From an uncultured Porphyromonadaceae bacterium (lineage in GTDB: Bacteria; Bacteroidota; Bacteroidia; Bacteroidales; Muribaculaceae): DNA of 24,203 nt. Location: positions 1-24,203 of the forward strand of contig CAMWRO010000011.1 in the NCBI GenBank assembly GCA_947176615.1. The letters run 5' to 3'. Positions 15,599 to 23,108 of this stretch are shown piece by piece (positions within the stretch are counted from its first letter, which is position 1; each line of letters starts with the position of its first letter). A program made the position numbers and the translations under genes. The notes beneath the pieces were generated by a model. The model saw only the letters and a program-made list of their open reading frames with translations. It was not told the origin of the DNA and did not search any database.

Positions 15599-16637
15599 TA
15601 AAAATGTGACAAGATTTCCGGCCGAATGGGAGGAGCATGACTGCGTGCTGCTCGCGTGGCCCCACGAGGAGAGCGATTGGAACTATATGCTCGACGAAGT
15701 GAGGGACTGCTATACGGAAATTATAAAGGCTATCTGCGAGGATGAACGAGTGTTGCTGCTTGTACCGCAACACACTGACGTTGCCGCATTGGTAGCCGGG
15801 CGCGGGTTTGACCCGGAAAGAGTAAAACTCTTGCCGGTAACGACCAATGATACTTGGGCGCGCGACTTCGGCCCCCTGACAATCGAGCGGAACGGCCGCA
15901 AAGAGTTGCTTGATTTCAAGTTCAACGGATGGGGACTGAAATTTGCCGCCTGCCATGACAACCTCATCAACCGCACGCTCGACGCCGCCGGAACCTTTGA
16001 CACTCCTCTTGTCAACCGGCTGAACTTCGTTCTTGAAGGAGGGTCGGTGGAAAGTGACGGCAACGGAACGCTGATGACAACATCGGAATGCCTGATGTCG
16101 CCCAACCGCAACGGGCAATGCTCGCGCGAAGACATCGAGGATTTCTTAAAAATGCAATTCGGTGTGAAACAAGTGTTGTGGATTGATCACGGCGGTATTG
16201 CCGGTGACGACACCGACAGCCATGTAGACACCCTTGCTCGGCTTGCCCCGAATGACACCATCATATATGTCGGACCTAAGGATGACGGCGATACAGGCAA
16301 TCTTGCCATGATGCGCGAGGATATAAAGCGGTTCCGCACTCTTGACGGCCTGCCCTACAACCTCATCGAGATGCCGATGCCCGATGACATCGTTGAAGAT
16401 GGCGAAATACTTCCCGCTACCTACGCCAACTTCCTCATAACCCCCCGCTCAATCCTCCTCCCGGTCTACAATCAGCCGCGCAAAGACACCTTGGCCGCTC
16501 AGATGCTGAAAATAGCATTCCCCGACCACGAGGTAAAACCGATAGACTGCCGTGCCCTCATCAAGCAACACGGCTCTCTCCATTGCGTGACGATGCAGAT
16601 GCCGACAGGCACAGTGAAACCATTCGATAAATTCTGA
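15591..16637 (+). CDS. aguA: Agmatine deiminase
   Basis: This enzyme converts agmatine to N-carbamoylputrescine and ammonia, in the arginine-derived route to putrescine. The 348-residue protein has the guanidine-group-modifying fold with the expected residues: WARDFGP (89-95), EGGS (149-152), the catalytic H211 in DDTDSHVD and the nucleophile C332 in GSLHCVTMQ. Length is usual for the family. It is followed after 2 bases by the amidase that performs the next step, so the pathway from agmatine to putrescine is complete in two adjacent genes. No agmatine transporter or arginine decarboxylase is in the window. Confidence 0.97.
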   Translation: MTDKNVTRFPAEWEEHDCVLLAWPHEESDWNYMLDEVRDCYTEIIKAICEDERVLLLVPQHTDVAALVAGRGFDPERVKLLPVTTNDTWARDFGPLTIERNGRKELLDFKFNGWGLKFAACHDNLINRTLDAAGTFDTPLVNRLNFVLEGGSVESDGNGTLMTTSECLMSPNRNGQCSREDIEDFLKMQFGVKQVLWIDHGGIAGDDTDSHVDTLARLAPNDTIIYVGPKDDGDTGNLAMMREDIKRFRTLDGLPYNLIEMPMPDDIVEDGEILPATYANFLITPRSILLPVYNQPRKDTLAAQMLKIAFPDHEVKPIDCRALIKQHGSLHCVTMQMPTGTVKPFDKF

Positions 16638-16639
16638 TT

Positions 16640-17530
16640 ATGGATAAAATTCTGAAAGTAGGTATAATACAACAGCACAACGTTGCCGACATAGATAACA
16701 ACCGCGCCCGGCTGCGCGAAAAAATGATTCAGCTCGCAATGAGCGGCGCACAACTCATTGTCAACCAAGAGTTGCATGACTCCCTCTACTTCTGTCAGAC
16801 TGAAAATGTCGACACCTGCAATCTTGCTGTCAGCATCCCCTCCCCCGTAACTGATTTTTACGGCAGCATCGCCCGCGAAACAGGGACAGTGATTGTCACG
16901 TCGCTCTTTGAACGCCGCGCCCCGGGACTGTACCACAACACAGCCGTGGTATTCGAGCGCGACGGGTCGATAGCCGGTATCTACCGCAAGATGCACATCC
17001 CCGACGACCCCGCTTATTACGAAAAGTTCTATTTCACCCCGGGCGACCTCGGGTTTGAACCCATCGACACCTCGGTCGGCCGTCTCGGCGTGCTTGTATG
17101 CTGGGACCAGTGGTATCCCGAAGCCGCCCGACTGATGGCGATGCGCGGAGCCGACCTGCTGATTTACCCTACCGCCATAGGCTGGGAAAGCAGCGACACC
17201 AAGGAGGAACAGCAGCGGCAGCGCGAGGCTTGGGTGACGATTCAGCGGGCTCATGCCGTGGCCAACGGACTCCCCGTTGTAAGTGTCAACCGCGTGGGAC
17301 ACGAACCCGACCCCTCGGGAATGACCGGAGGCATACAATTCTGGGGGTCCAGCTTTGTCACAGGACCGCAGGGAGAATTCGTGTATCGCGCCCCTGACAA
17401 TGCCGAGGCTATCGCCGTGGTCGATGTCGACATGACCCGCTCTGAACAAGTGCGCCGATGGTGGCCCTTCCTGCGCGACCGCCGCATCGATGCCTATGGA
17501 GGATTGACGAGCCGTTTCCTTGACAGATAG
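16640..17530 (+). CDS. aguB: N-carbamoylputrescine amidase
   Basis: This nitrilase-superfamily enzyme hydrolyses N-carbamoylputrescine to putrescine, CO2 and ammonia. The 296-residue protein shows the Glu-Lys-Cys triad: E44 in NQELHDS, K117 in YRKMHIPDDP and C154 in VCWDQWYPE. The text EAARLMAMRGADLLIYPTAIG that follows (quoted in part: ARLMAMRGADLL) is typical of plant and bacterial AguB. It lies 2 bases behind aguA. Confidence 0.96.
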   Translation: MDKILKVGIIQQHNVADIDNNRARLREKMIQLAMSGAQLIVNQELHDSLYFCQTENVDTCNLAVSIPSPVTDFYGSIARETGTVIVTSLFERRAPGLYHNTAVVFERDGSIAGIYRKMHIPDDPAYYEKFYFTPGDLGFEPIDTSVGRLGVLVCWDQWYPEAARLMAMRGADLLIYPTAIGWESSDTKEEQQRQREAWVTIQRAHAVANGLPVVSVNRVGHEPDPSGMTGGIQFWGSSFVTGPQGEFVYRAPDNAEAIAVVDVDMTRSEQVRRWWPFLRDRRIDAYGGLTSRFLDR

Positions 17531-17564
17531 GTGGAAATTCAGGGCCAAACGATTAAAGAGAAAA

Positions 17565-17594
17565 CCCTTCACCCTTCACTTTTCACCTTTCACT
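17565..17594 (+). repeat. Short tandem heptamer tract
   Basis: Four imperfect copies of a 7-base unit (CCTTCAC / CTTTTCAC-like) lie between aguB and the next gene. Similar TTTTCAC tracts occur between genes in other Bacteroidetes; no function is evident. Confidence 0.6.
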
Positions 17595-17604
17595 ATAAAA
17601 ACCG

Positions 17605-18060
17605 ATGATTACCGAGCCGTTCACGACCACATCGGGCGACTACATAAAGTGTCTTTTGGCGTTATGGCTGCCACGCTACGGCTGGTGGCTACCGGTTATT
17701 CTCGCCGTCTTCACCGGCATCGGCGTTACAATCGGCGATGTAAGATATCTAATTATCGCGCTGATAATCATATTTGTAGGCTGCCCGATATTGATGTCAA
17801 GGCTCTACATTTATTATATGCTCACCCCCGAGGCTCGGCGAGCCGTCTTGCGAAAGCAAGTCGAAATCATTGAGAACCGGCAGCTGACCCTGACCTATCT
17901 CCCCGTTGACGATGATGATCATCATCGGTTGCCACAACCCGAAACAATTCCGTGGAGCGAAATCAAAACAATCCTGCGCATCGGAGCATTTCGCGTCTAC
18001 ATCCTCCGCACTCCGAGGCTGTCATTCATTCTCATCCCTTATAGCGCCTTAAAAATATGA
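17605..18060 (+). CDS. YcxB-like membrane protein
   Basis: The 151-residue protein has two hydrophobic segments (about 27-45 and 47-66) joined by a short turn, then a cytoplasmic domain that includes TPEARRAVLRKQ, a strand-rich run and the ending IPWSEIKTILRIGAF...LIPYSALKI (given in parts). This is the layout of YcxB-like proteins, a two-helix anchor with a PH-like fold of unknown role. It is 74 bases downstream of aguB and may be on the same transcript. A short Asp/His cluster (DDDDHH) lies in the loop. Confidence 0.7.
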   Translation: MITEPFTTTSGDYIKCLLALWLPRYGWWLPVILAVFTGIGVTIGDVRYLIIALIIIFVGCPILMSRLYIYYMLTPEARRAVLRKQVEIIENRQLTLTYLPVDDDDHHRLPQPETIPWSEIKTILRIGAFRVYILRTPRLSFILIPYSALKI

Positions 18061-18064
18061 TTTA

Positions 18065-18088
18065 GAGGTCGTTGTTTTAAACGACCTC
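18065..18088 (+). terminator. Hairpin after the YcxB-like gene
   Basis: A perfect 9-bp stem (GAGGTCGTT / AACGACCTC, 6-base loop) starts 4 bases after the stop codon. No T-run follows, so it may be an mRNA-end stabiliser or a weak terminator. Confidence 0.5.
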
Positions 18089-18135
18089 CCAAACAAGATA
18101 ATGTCCAAATTTATTTATAACCTAATAATATTATT

Positions 18136-18837
18136 ATGCTGAAAAAATTTTATCCGGCAACAATTATTGCCATCGCTGTTGTCCTTTTGGGACTCTGCCT
18201 CAAAAGCGGCATAGACAATTTCACCAACAAAGACCGCCGCGTGACGGTCAAAGGTCTATCCGAAATAGAAGTTGACGCCGACAAGGTTACTTGGCCCATC
18301 CTCTCACGCGAACTCGGCAACAACCTCCCCGACCTGTATGTAAAAATAGGCCAGACACAAGACGCTATCAAGCAATTTCTCATGAGCAACGGCATCAAGG
18401 AAGATGAAATCTCGATAAACGCCCCCACAGTCGTCGACATGAACGCCAACCAGTATAGCGAAAACCGCTCACCCTACCGCTACAACATCACATCGTCAAT
18501 GACCGTAACATCGGGTAACGTCAAACTCGTGCGCAGCCTCATCGACCGTCAGGGCGAACTGCTCAAAGAGGGCATCGCAATCATCAATGACCAGTATGAC
18601 GCTCGGGTAACCTACGAGTATGTATCCTTTGCGGCCATGAAACCCAAAATGATGGAAGAAGCCATCAAGAACGCCGAAACCACCGCCCAGCAGTTTGCCG
18701 AAAACAGCAACAGCAAGCTCAACAAAATCATCAGCGCCGACCAAGGCCAGTTCTCCATCAGCGACCGCGACAACTACACCCCCTACATCAAAAAAGTCCG
18801 CGTCGTCACAACCATCACCTACTCGCTGAAAAACTAA
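18136..18837 (+). CDS. SIMPL-domain (DUF541) membrane-anchored protein
   Basis: The 233-residue protein has one N-terminal transmembrane or uncleaved signal segment (about 7-22) followed by a SIMPL domain: RRVTVKGLSEIEVDADKVTW, the paired strand-helix units with VKIGQTQDAIKQFLMSNGI and EDEISINAPTV, and the final KKVRVVTTITYSLKN strand. SIMPL proteins are periplasmic or envelope proteins found in bacteria from many phyla and have been linked to stress resistance, with no known enzyme activity. It is a separate unit with hairpins on both sides. Confidence 0.88.
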   Translation: MLKKFYPATIIAIAVVLLGLCLKSGIDNFTNKDRRVTVKGLSEIEVDADKVTWPILSRELGNNLPDLYVKIGQTQDAIKQFLMSNGIKEDEISINAPTVVDMNANQYSENRSPYRYNITSSMTVTSGNVKLVRSLIDRQGELLKEGIAIINDQYDARVTYEYVSFAAMKPKMMEEAIKNAETTAQQFAENSNSKLNKIISADQGQFSISDRDNYTPYIKKVRVVTTITYSLKN

Positions 18838-18911
18838 GAGGGTGTTGCAAAACGCCATCTAATCCTCCACCTCCACCTCAAGCTCCCTCATTTAACAACG
18901 AGGAAGAAATC

Positions 18912-18977
18912 TCAACATGAGTTCTGTCCCGAAAAGGTTTAAATTAACTTTTGGGCAAAACTCATGTTGAATTTTTT
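18912..18977 (+). terminator. Long composite hairpin with T-run
   Basis: TCAACATGAGTT (18912-18923) pairs perfectly with AACTCATGTTGA (18959-18970), and the intervening bases can form a second stem (CCC..AAAAG / CTTTT..GGG). Six Ts follow directly (18972-18977), the form of an intrinsic terminator. It may end the SIMPL transcript. Confidence 0.6.
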
Positions 18978-19010
18978 ATCCTATGCCATTAGGTTTTCAA
19001 AATTTATATA

Positions 19011-19018
19011 TACCTTTG
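19011..19018 (+). promoter_or_regulatory. -7 box ahead of the leader RNA
   Basis: TACCTTTG matches TAnnTTTG exactly. Upstream, TTAG (18989-18992) sits 18 bases away as a weak -33. It is the only consensus box in the 541-base gap and lies 360 bases before the first ORF of the exported-protein operon. Confidence 0.6.
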
Positions 19019-19023
19019 CAATT

Positions 19024-19378
19024 GCATATCGACTGCGGAGCCCCGATATGGGGCGCGGGGTGGGTTGCAAACATATTAAAGCGTTTATCCAACGCTTGTT
19101 CTTGACGGATCGAAATCTGGCAGTTTCTATATCTGAGTCAAGGATGAGTCAACGATAGGCGCCTTCGGGTATGATTACCATGTTAGGGTATGCCATATGG
19201 CGTTCTCTGATTGTCATGTCATACAGCGTGAGGCTCCGCGTTGCTCGTTCTACTCAGATGGGCACATGCCAGAGCCTCGATTCGTGGGACGAGTAACAGA
19301 TACAGACTCTCACGCTTTTTTTGTAACCTGTTGGACTGTGAGTCTTCCAACTATTAAATTCATTATCACAGTCCACCT
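19024..19378 (+). ncRNA. Candidate structured leader RNA or small RNA
   Basis: The stretch between the promoter and the next gene has no convincing ORF but many perfect stems: GCCCC/GGGGC near 19040-19055, AAGCGTT (19079-19085) with AACGCTT (19091-19097), GAGGCTC (19230-19236) with GAGCCTC (19272-19278), and AGCGTGAG (19225-19232) with CTCACGCT (19309-19316), the last running into seven Ts (19316-19322). Beyond it GGACTGTGA (19333-19341) pairs with TCACAGTCC (19366-19374), ending 4 bases before the ATG at 19379. The GAGGCTC and AGCGTGAG stems overlap and exclude one another. It could be a stand-alone ncRNA of about 300 bases or an attenuator leader; I cannot match it to a known RNA family from memory. 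Confidence 0.45.
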
Positions 19379-20056
19379 ATGAAAAAGACCATCATCGGAC
19401 TCATTGCTTTGTCACTGATGTCAGTGACTGACTTTAGCTATGCTCAGACAACTAAAGAGCAGCGGAAAGAGCGTCATGAACTTGCAAAAGCATCTAAAAA
19501 GGAGCTTAACGAAAAAGCGAGCAAGGCAGCACGAAAAGAAGCCAAGCGCCTTTCTAAAGAAGGATGGAAAACAGCTCCCGGAGCACTCCCTCTTGAAAAA
19601 CAGATTGACAAATCCTATATGATGCAATATCAGTATGATTCTGATGGATTTCCACAATTCATCATGGCTGAGGCAATGAGTACGGGAGGAAACTATGATG
19701 CGGCTAAAATGCAAGCGTTGGAACTTGCAAAACAAAACCTTGCAGGCCAAATTCAAACCGAAGTTACAGCCTTGATTGAAAATACTGTTGCAAACGAGCA
19801 AATGGACCAAGGCGATGCCGCCTCCATTACCCGCAGTGTACTGGCAAGCAAAAACTTGATTTCTCAAAGCATAGGTCGAGTGATACCAGTGGTAGAAACA
19901 TATCGAGCGGTAAATGGCAATAATAAAGAGGTCTTAGTACGCATCGCTTATAATCAGGATATGGCAAAAGCAGCCGCCAAACGCGCTATCAAGCAGCAAC
20001 TTGAAGAACGCGGAGACTCCCTGCATCGTAAACTTGATGAACTTCTCGGTTGGTAG
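19379..20056 (+). CDS. Exported LPP20-like protein
   Basis: The 225-residue protein has a signal peptide (hydrophobic 4-15, cleavage after SYA22, next residue Gln). A basic, Lys/Arg/Ala-rich coiled-coil-like segment (25-66) precedes a compact domain with YDAAKMQALELAKQNLAGQI, reminiscent of LPP20-type lipoprotein folds, and a helical Lys/Arg tail. The stem-loop just before its ATG may mask the ribosome-binding region. It is the first of at least five exported-protein genes spaced 3 to 60 bases apart. The family call is by resemblance only. Confidence 0.6.
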   Translation: MKKTIIGLIALSLMSVTDFSYAQTTKEQRKERHELAKASKKELNEKASKAARKEAKRLSKEGWKTAPGALPLEKQIDKSYMMQYQYDSDGFPQFIMAEAMSTGGNYDAAKMQALELAKQNLAGQIQTEVTALIENTVANEQMDQGDAASITRSVLASKNLISQSIGRVIPVVETYRAVNGNNKEVLVRIAYNQDMAKAAAKRAIKQQLEERGDSLHRKLDELLGW

Positions 20057-20059
20057 CAG

Positions 20060-20929
20060 ATGAATAGATTCATCCTCGTTATAATGTTTGTTTCTTTCGC
20101 CATAATGAGTTATTCACAGAAAACTGTAAAAGTATCTGCGACATACACCTATTATGCCTCGGAAACAATGTCGGTTGAAGAGGCCAAGAGAGTTGCACTT
20201 GACCGTGCAAAAATCCAAGCAATCGCCGATGAATTTGGGACTATTGTATCTCAAAGCACATCAACTGTGATAACTAATAAAAATGGAGAAACTGACACTC
20301 AGTTCTTTGCCCTTGGCGGAAGTGATGTAAAAGGAGAATGGATTGAAACCATCGGTAAACCGGAGTATAAAATTTCATTTGAAGATCACCATATAATTAT
20401 ATATTGTGCAGTCACAGGTATGGTACGAGAGGCAACTCCCTCTAAATTACATTTTGAGTCAACCATACTGCGTAATGGGCAAAATACACTACCACAGCAG
20501 ATTATCTTTAATAATGGGGATGAAATGTCTTTGCGGTTTCAGGCATCGACAAAAGGCTTTTTATCTTTGTTTTTATTCGATGTAACAGCAGATGTGACAT
20601 ACCGAATACTTCCTTATCGACAAGACTCCAATTCTCTAAAAAAGATATCAGCTAACATCCGATATGTGTTTTTTTCAAAGAAAATGTGCAATACAGTAGA
20701 GTCAGAATTTATCGATGAATATGTAATGACTTCTGCTAATAGTACAGAACGTAATGTTATTTATGCCGTATTTTCTGACAAAGAATATGCCGCGCCAAAT
20801 ATTCAACTTTACCCTAACGGGTTATATGGGATGTCCCAATCAGAGTTCCAATCATGGTTGGTTCGCATAAAGAGGGCATCAAGTGATATTTTAATCAAAA
20901 CATACGAAATCGAAATTACTAACGACTAA
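20060..20929 (+). CDS. Exported DUF4384-like protein
   Basis: The 289-residue product has a signal peptide (cleavage after MSYS, Gln20 next). An N-terminal domain (about 22-125) has the pattern SVEEAKRVALDRAKIQAIADEFG seen in LPP20-like or related stress proteins (given here in part: SVEEAKRVALDRAK). The C-terminal part, GDEMSLRFQASTKGFLSLFL through VIYAVFSD, matches DUF4384, a domain often paired with caspase-like peptidases; consistent with the peptidase encoded two genes downstream. It starts 3 bases after the previous gene. Confidence 0.65.
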   Translation: MNRFILVIMFVSFAIMSYSQKTVKVSATYTYYASETMSVEEAKRVALDRAKIQAIADEFGTIVSQSTSTVITNKNGETDTQFFALGGSDVKGEWIETIGKPEYKISFEDHHIIIYCAVTGMVREATPSKLHFESTILRNGQNTLPQQIIFNNGDEMSLRFQASTKGFLSLFLFDVTADVTYRILPYRQDSNSLKKISANIRYVFFSKKMCNTVESEFIDEYVMTSANSTERNVIYAVFSDKEYAAPNIQLYPNGLYGMSQSEFQSWLVRIKRASSDILIKTYEIEITND

Positions 20930-20941
20930 ATAAAAAGAAGT

Positions 20942-21355
20942 ATGAAAGGTTTAATTTTTAAAATCATTGTTGTAATATTGGTATGTGTCAGTTGTTCCAG
21001 CTGTGCTACTGCGACTCGTTGTTTCGATTCATCCGAAAAAAATCGAAAAATGTATACCGTCACCATTAATTCAAAAACACCCGGATTAATGGTTTACACT
21101 ACTGAAAATGGAATTGACCATTTTCAAGGAATTACCCCGTGTCGTATATATTCCGACAAGTGCAAAATCAAATATGTAACCGTCAGGAATGGAGAAGTCT
21201 ATCAAACCGTTAAGCTGGGAACAAAACCTCGCACCAGTTCCTATTGGAACTTTGTGCCATATCCGATGTATAACTGGATTTGGGGCTTCTTCGTGGACCA
21301 AGGGACAGGCAGAGGCAAAACGTATAATCAAAAAGAATATTTCGTAGATATGTAA
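20942..21355 (+). CDS. Small lipoprotein, PEGA-like
   Basis: The 137-residue protein has a hydrophobic N-terminus ending in Cys-rich VCVSCSSCAT, with a lipid-accepting Cys at 18 or 21. The mature part has YTVTINSKTPGLMVYTTENG and ITPCRIYSD strands resembling a PEGA-type small beta domain, and ends with a Trp/Tyr-rich run (YNWIWGFFVD). It is 12 bases from the DUF4384-like gene and 13 from the peptidase. Function unknown. Confidence 0.65.
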   Translation: MKGLIFKIIVVILVCVSCSSCATATRCFDSSEKNRKMYTVTINSKTPGLMVYTTENGIDHFQGITPCRIYSDKCKIKYVTVRNGEVYQTVKLGTKPRTSSYWNFVPYPMYNWIWGFFVDQGTGRGKTYNQKEYFVDM

Positions 21356-21368
21356 TTTTTCTAAACAA

Positions 21369-23051
21369 ATGAAAAAGTTAATAGTACTTTTATTCGTCCT
21401 CATTTCGATATGCGCAAACGCTCAAAGAATTCAGCGCAGCGAAAATGGTCTATATGGATTGGCTGTAACAAAAAACAACGGCAAAATCAAGTGGTTGGCT
21501 AAGCCTCAATATACTTCTATAGAAAACGGCAAAAACAGTTCATACGCAGTACGCAATGAAAATGGCCAATGGGGTGTAATCACATCTGCCGGCAAAGAAG
21601 TAATACGGTGCAGTCATCCTAATAAAGAAGCTGCTATTGAAGCATTTGGATTTTTCCTCGATCCGAAATCAAAAAATTATGCATCCAATTCAAATGCTAA
21701 TTCTAGTATAATTAATAATGCAAGTTTCACTCTTGACAGAGATTATACGGCTTATATAAAAAAATATGTAGAACAAAATATTAATGCATGGCAAAAAAAA
21801 GGAGAGTTTGAAAAAACATCAGATTATGTAAAACGTGTTACCGAGCAAACAAGAAAAACCAAGGCTATAGAATTGACAAAAGAAGTATGCGATGAGTGTC
21901 TTTCTAAAGCTAAAGACAAAGAACTTCGTATGACTTTGGGCGAGTATGATGCGGACAATGAGACATTTTTAGTAGAAACCATGATTGGCAATATTATCAT
22001 TCCTGTTCCAATCAAGGATGCTCCAAGTTTCAAAAAGAATTGGCCTAAAATAGTAAGTGAGAACACTTATGACATTGTCAATGGTAGAATTATTTTGCGG
22101 AGTGCGATGTTTTTATTAAATAATAAGATGTTGACGTCTTATAATGACAAAAATCAAATACTCTATGCAAAGGCAAATGTCCATTACAATTTTGACCCAA
22201 TAGATGTAGATATTTCTTCAGGACATGTTGACAATAAACCGTTGATATCTCAAAACAATATAAATTTAGGCAAATCAGACGTTGATATAAACATACCCAC
22301 AAATAAAGAGAATAATGAAAAAACATTTGCGTTGATTATTGCGAATGAAAAGTATAGAGAGGAGTCTCAAGTCGCTTTTGCAAGGAATGACGGTCTGGCT
22401 ATCTCAAAATACTTCAATTCGACCCTTGGCCTTCCTGAAAAAAACATTCACTTTATAGAAGATGCGACCAAAAATGATTTGGTAAGAGAACTTGATTGGC
22501 TTAAAAACGTAGGGAAAGTTTATGGAGATCTAAATGTATTGGTTTATTATGCTGGACATGGCGTTCCCGACGAGCGCGATGGATCAGCTTATCTTATTCC
22601 AATCGATGGTATTGGTACAAATACCAAAACCTTGTATCCATTAACTGAATTCTATAAAGACTTAGGAGAAGTATCGGCAAAGTCTACTATCGTTTTTATG
22701 GATGCGTGCTTTAGTGGCGCTTTGCGTGGGGATGGAATGCTGGCATCAGCACGAGGAATTGCCCTTAAAGCGAAGGAAGCCGCAACGACAACTAATATGA
22801 TTGTAATTTCAGCAGCAACTGGCGATGAAACAGCATGGCCTTACACAGAGAAAAGTCATGGTCTTTTTACCTACTTTCTTTTGAAGAAATTACAATCCAG
22901 CAAGGGAGATGTCTCTTTAGGAAACCTTACAAATTATATTAAGGATGAGGTTGGCAAACACTCCATAGTCATCAACTCAAAGCGTCAAACACCGACAGTT
23001 TCCATATCTCCAGAATACACTGAAATTTGGGAAGATTTAAAACTTCGATAA
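21369..23051 (+). CDS. Secreted caspase-like (C14) peptidase with WG-like repeats
   Basis: The 560-residue protein has a signal peptide (cleavage after ANA18, next Gln). WG-like elements follow at about 26-80 (ENGLYGLAV, NENGQWGVI), then a linker and helical region (about 120-260) and a C-terminal caspase domain from about 318: TFALIIANEKY, YYAGHG with catalytic H397, and FMDACFSG with catalytic C447, plus the SAATGDETAW strand. Both catalytic residues are intact. Bacterial relatives are metacaspases or orthocaspases, cutting after Arg or Lys in those studied. Unlike the cytoplasmic members used in defence, this one is exported, so it would act in the periplasm or outside the cell, on host or competitor targets or in envelope processing; that role is inferred. 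Confidence 0.9.
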   Translation: MKKLIVLLFVLISICANAQRIQRSENGLYGLAVTKNNGKIKWLAKPQYTSIENGKNSSYAVRNENGQWGVITSAGKEVIRCSHPNKEAAIEAFGFFLDPKSKNYASNSNANSSIINNASFTLDRDYTAYIKKYVEQNINAWQKKGEFEKTSDYVKRVTEQTRKTKAIELTKEVCDECLSKAKDKELRMTLGEYDADNETFLVETMIGNIIIPVPIKDAPSFKKNWPKIVSENTYDIVNGRIILRSAMFLLNNKMLTSYNDKNQILYAKANVHYNFDPIDVDISSGHVDNKPLISQNNINLGKSDVDINIPTNKENNEKTFALIIANEKYREESQVAFARNDGLAISKYFNSTLGLPEKNIHFIEDATKNDLVRELDWLKNVGKVYGDLNVLVYYAGHGVPDERDGSAYLIPIDGIGTNTKTLYPLTEFYKDLGEVSAKSTIVFMDACFSGALRGDGMLASARGIALKAKEAATTTNMIVISAATGDETAWPYTEKSHGLFTYFLLKKLQSSKGDVSLGNLTNYIKDEVGKHSIVINSKRQTPTVSISPEYTEIWEDLKLR

Positions 23052-23108
23052 GCCGTAAATCTCAGAATTAATTATTTACCTAGTCAAATATTTTAATTTT
23101 CAAATCAA

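Noticed and set aside
17565..17594. CRISPR-like repeats
   Set aside because: The unit is a 7-base tandem tract with no spacers and no cas genes.
18964..19382. Two short plus-strand frames in the 541-base gap (18964-19158 and 19197-19382)
   Set aside because: They run through perfect stems and a T-run, show no signal peptide or motif, and the second ends by overlapping the next ATG. I favour a structured RNA.
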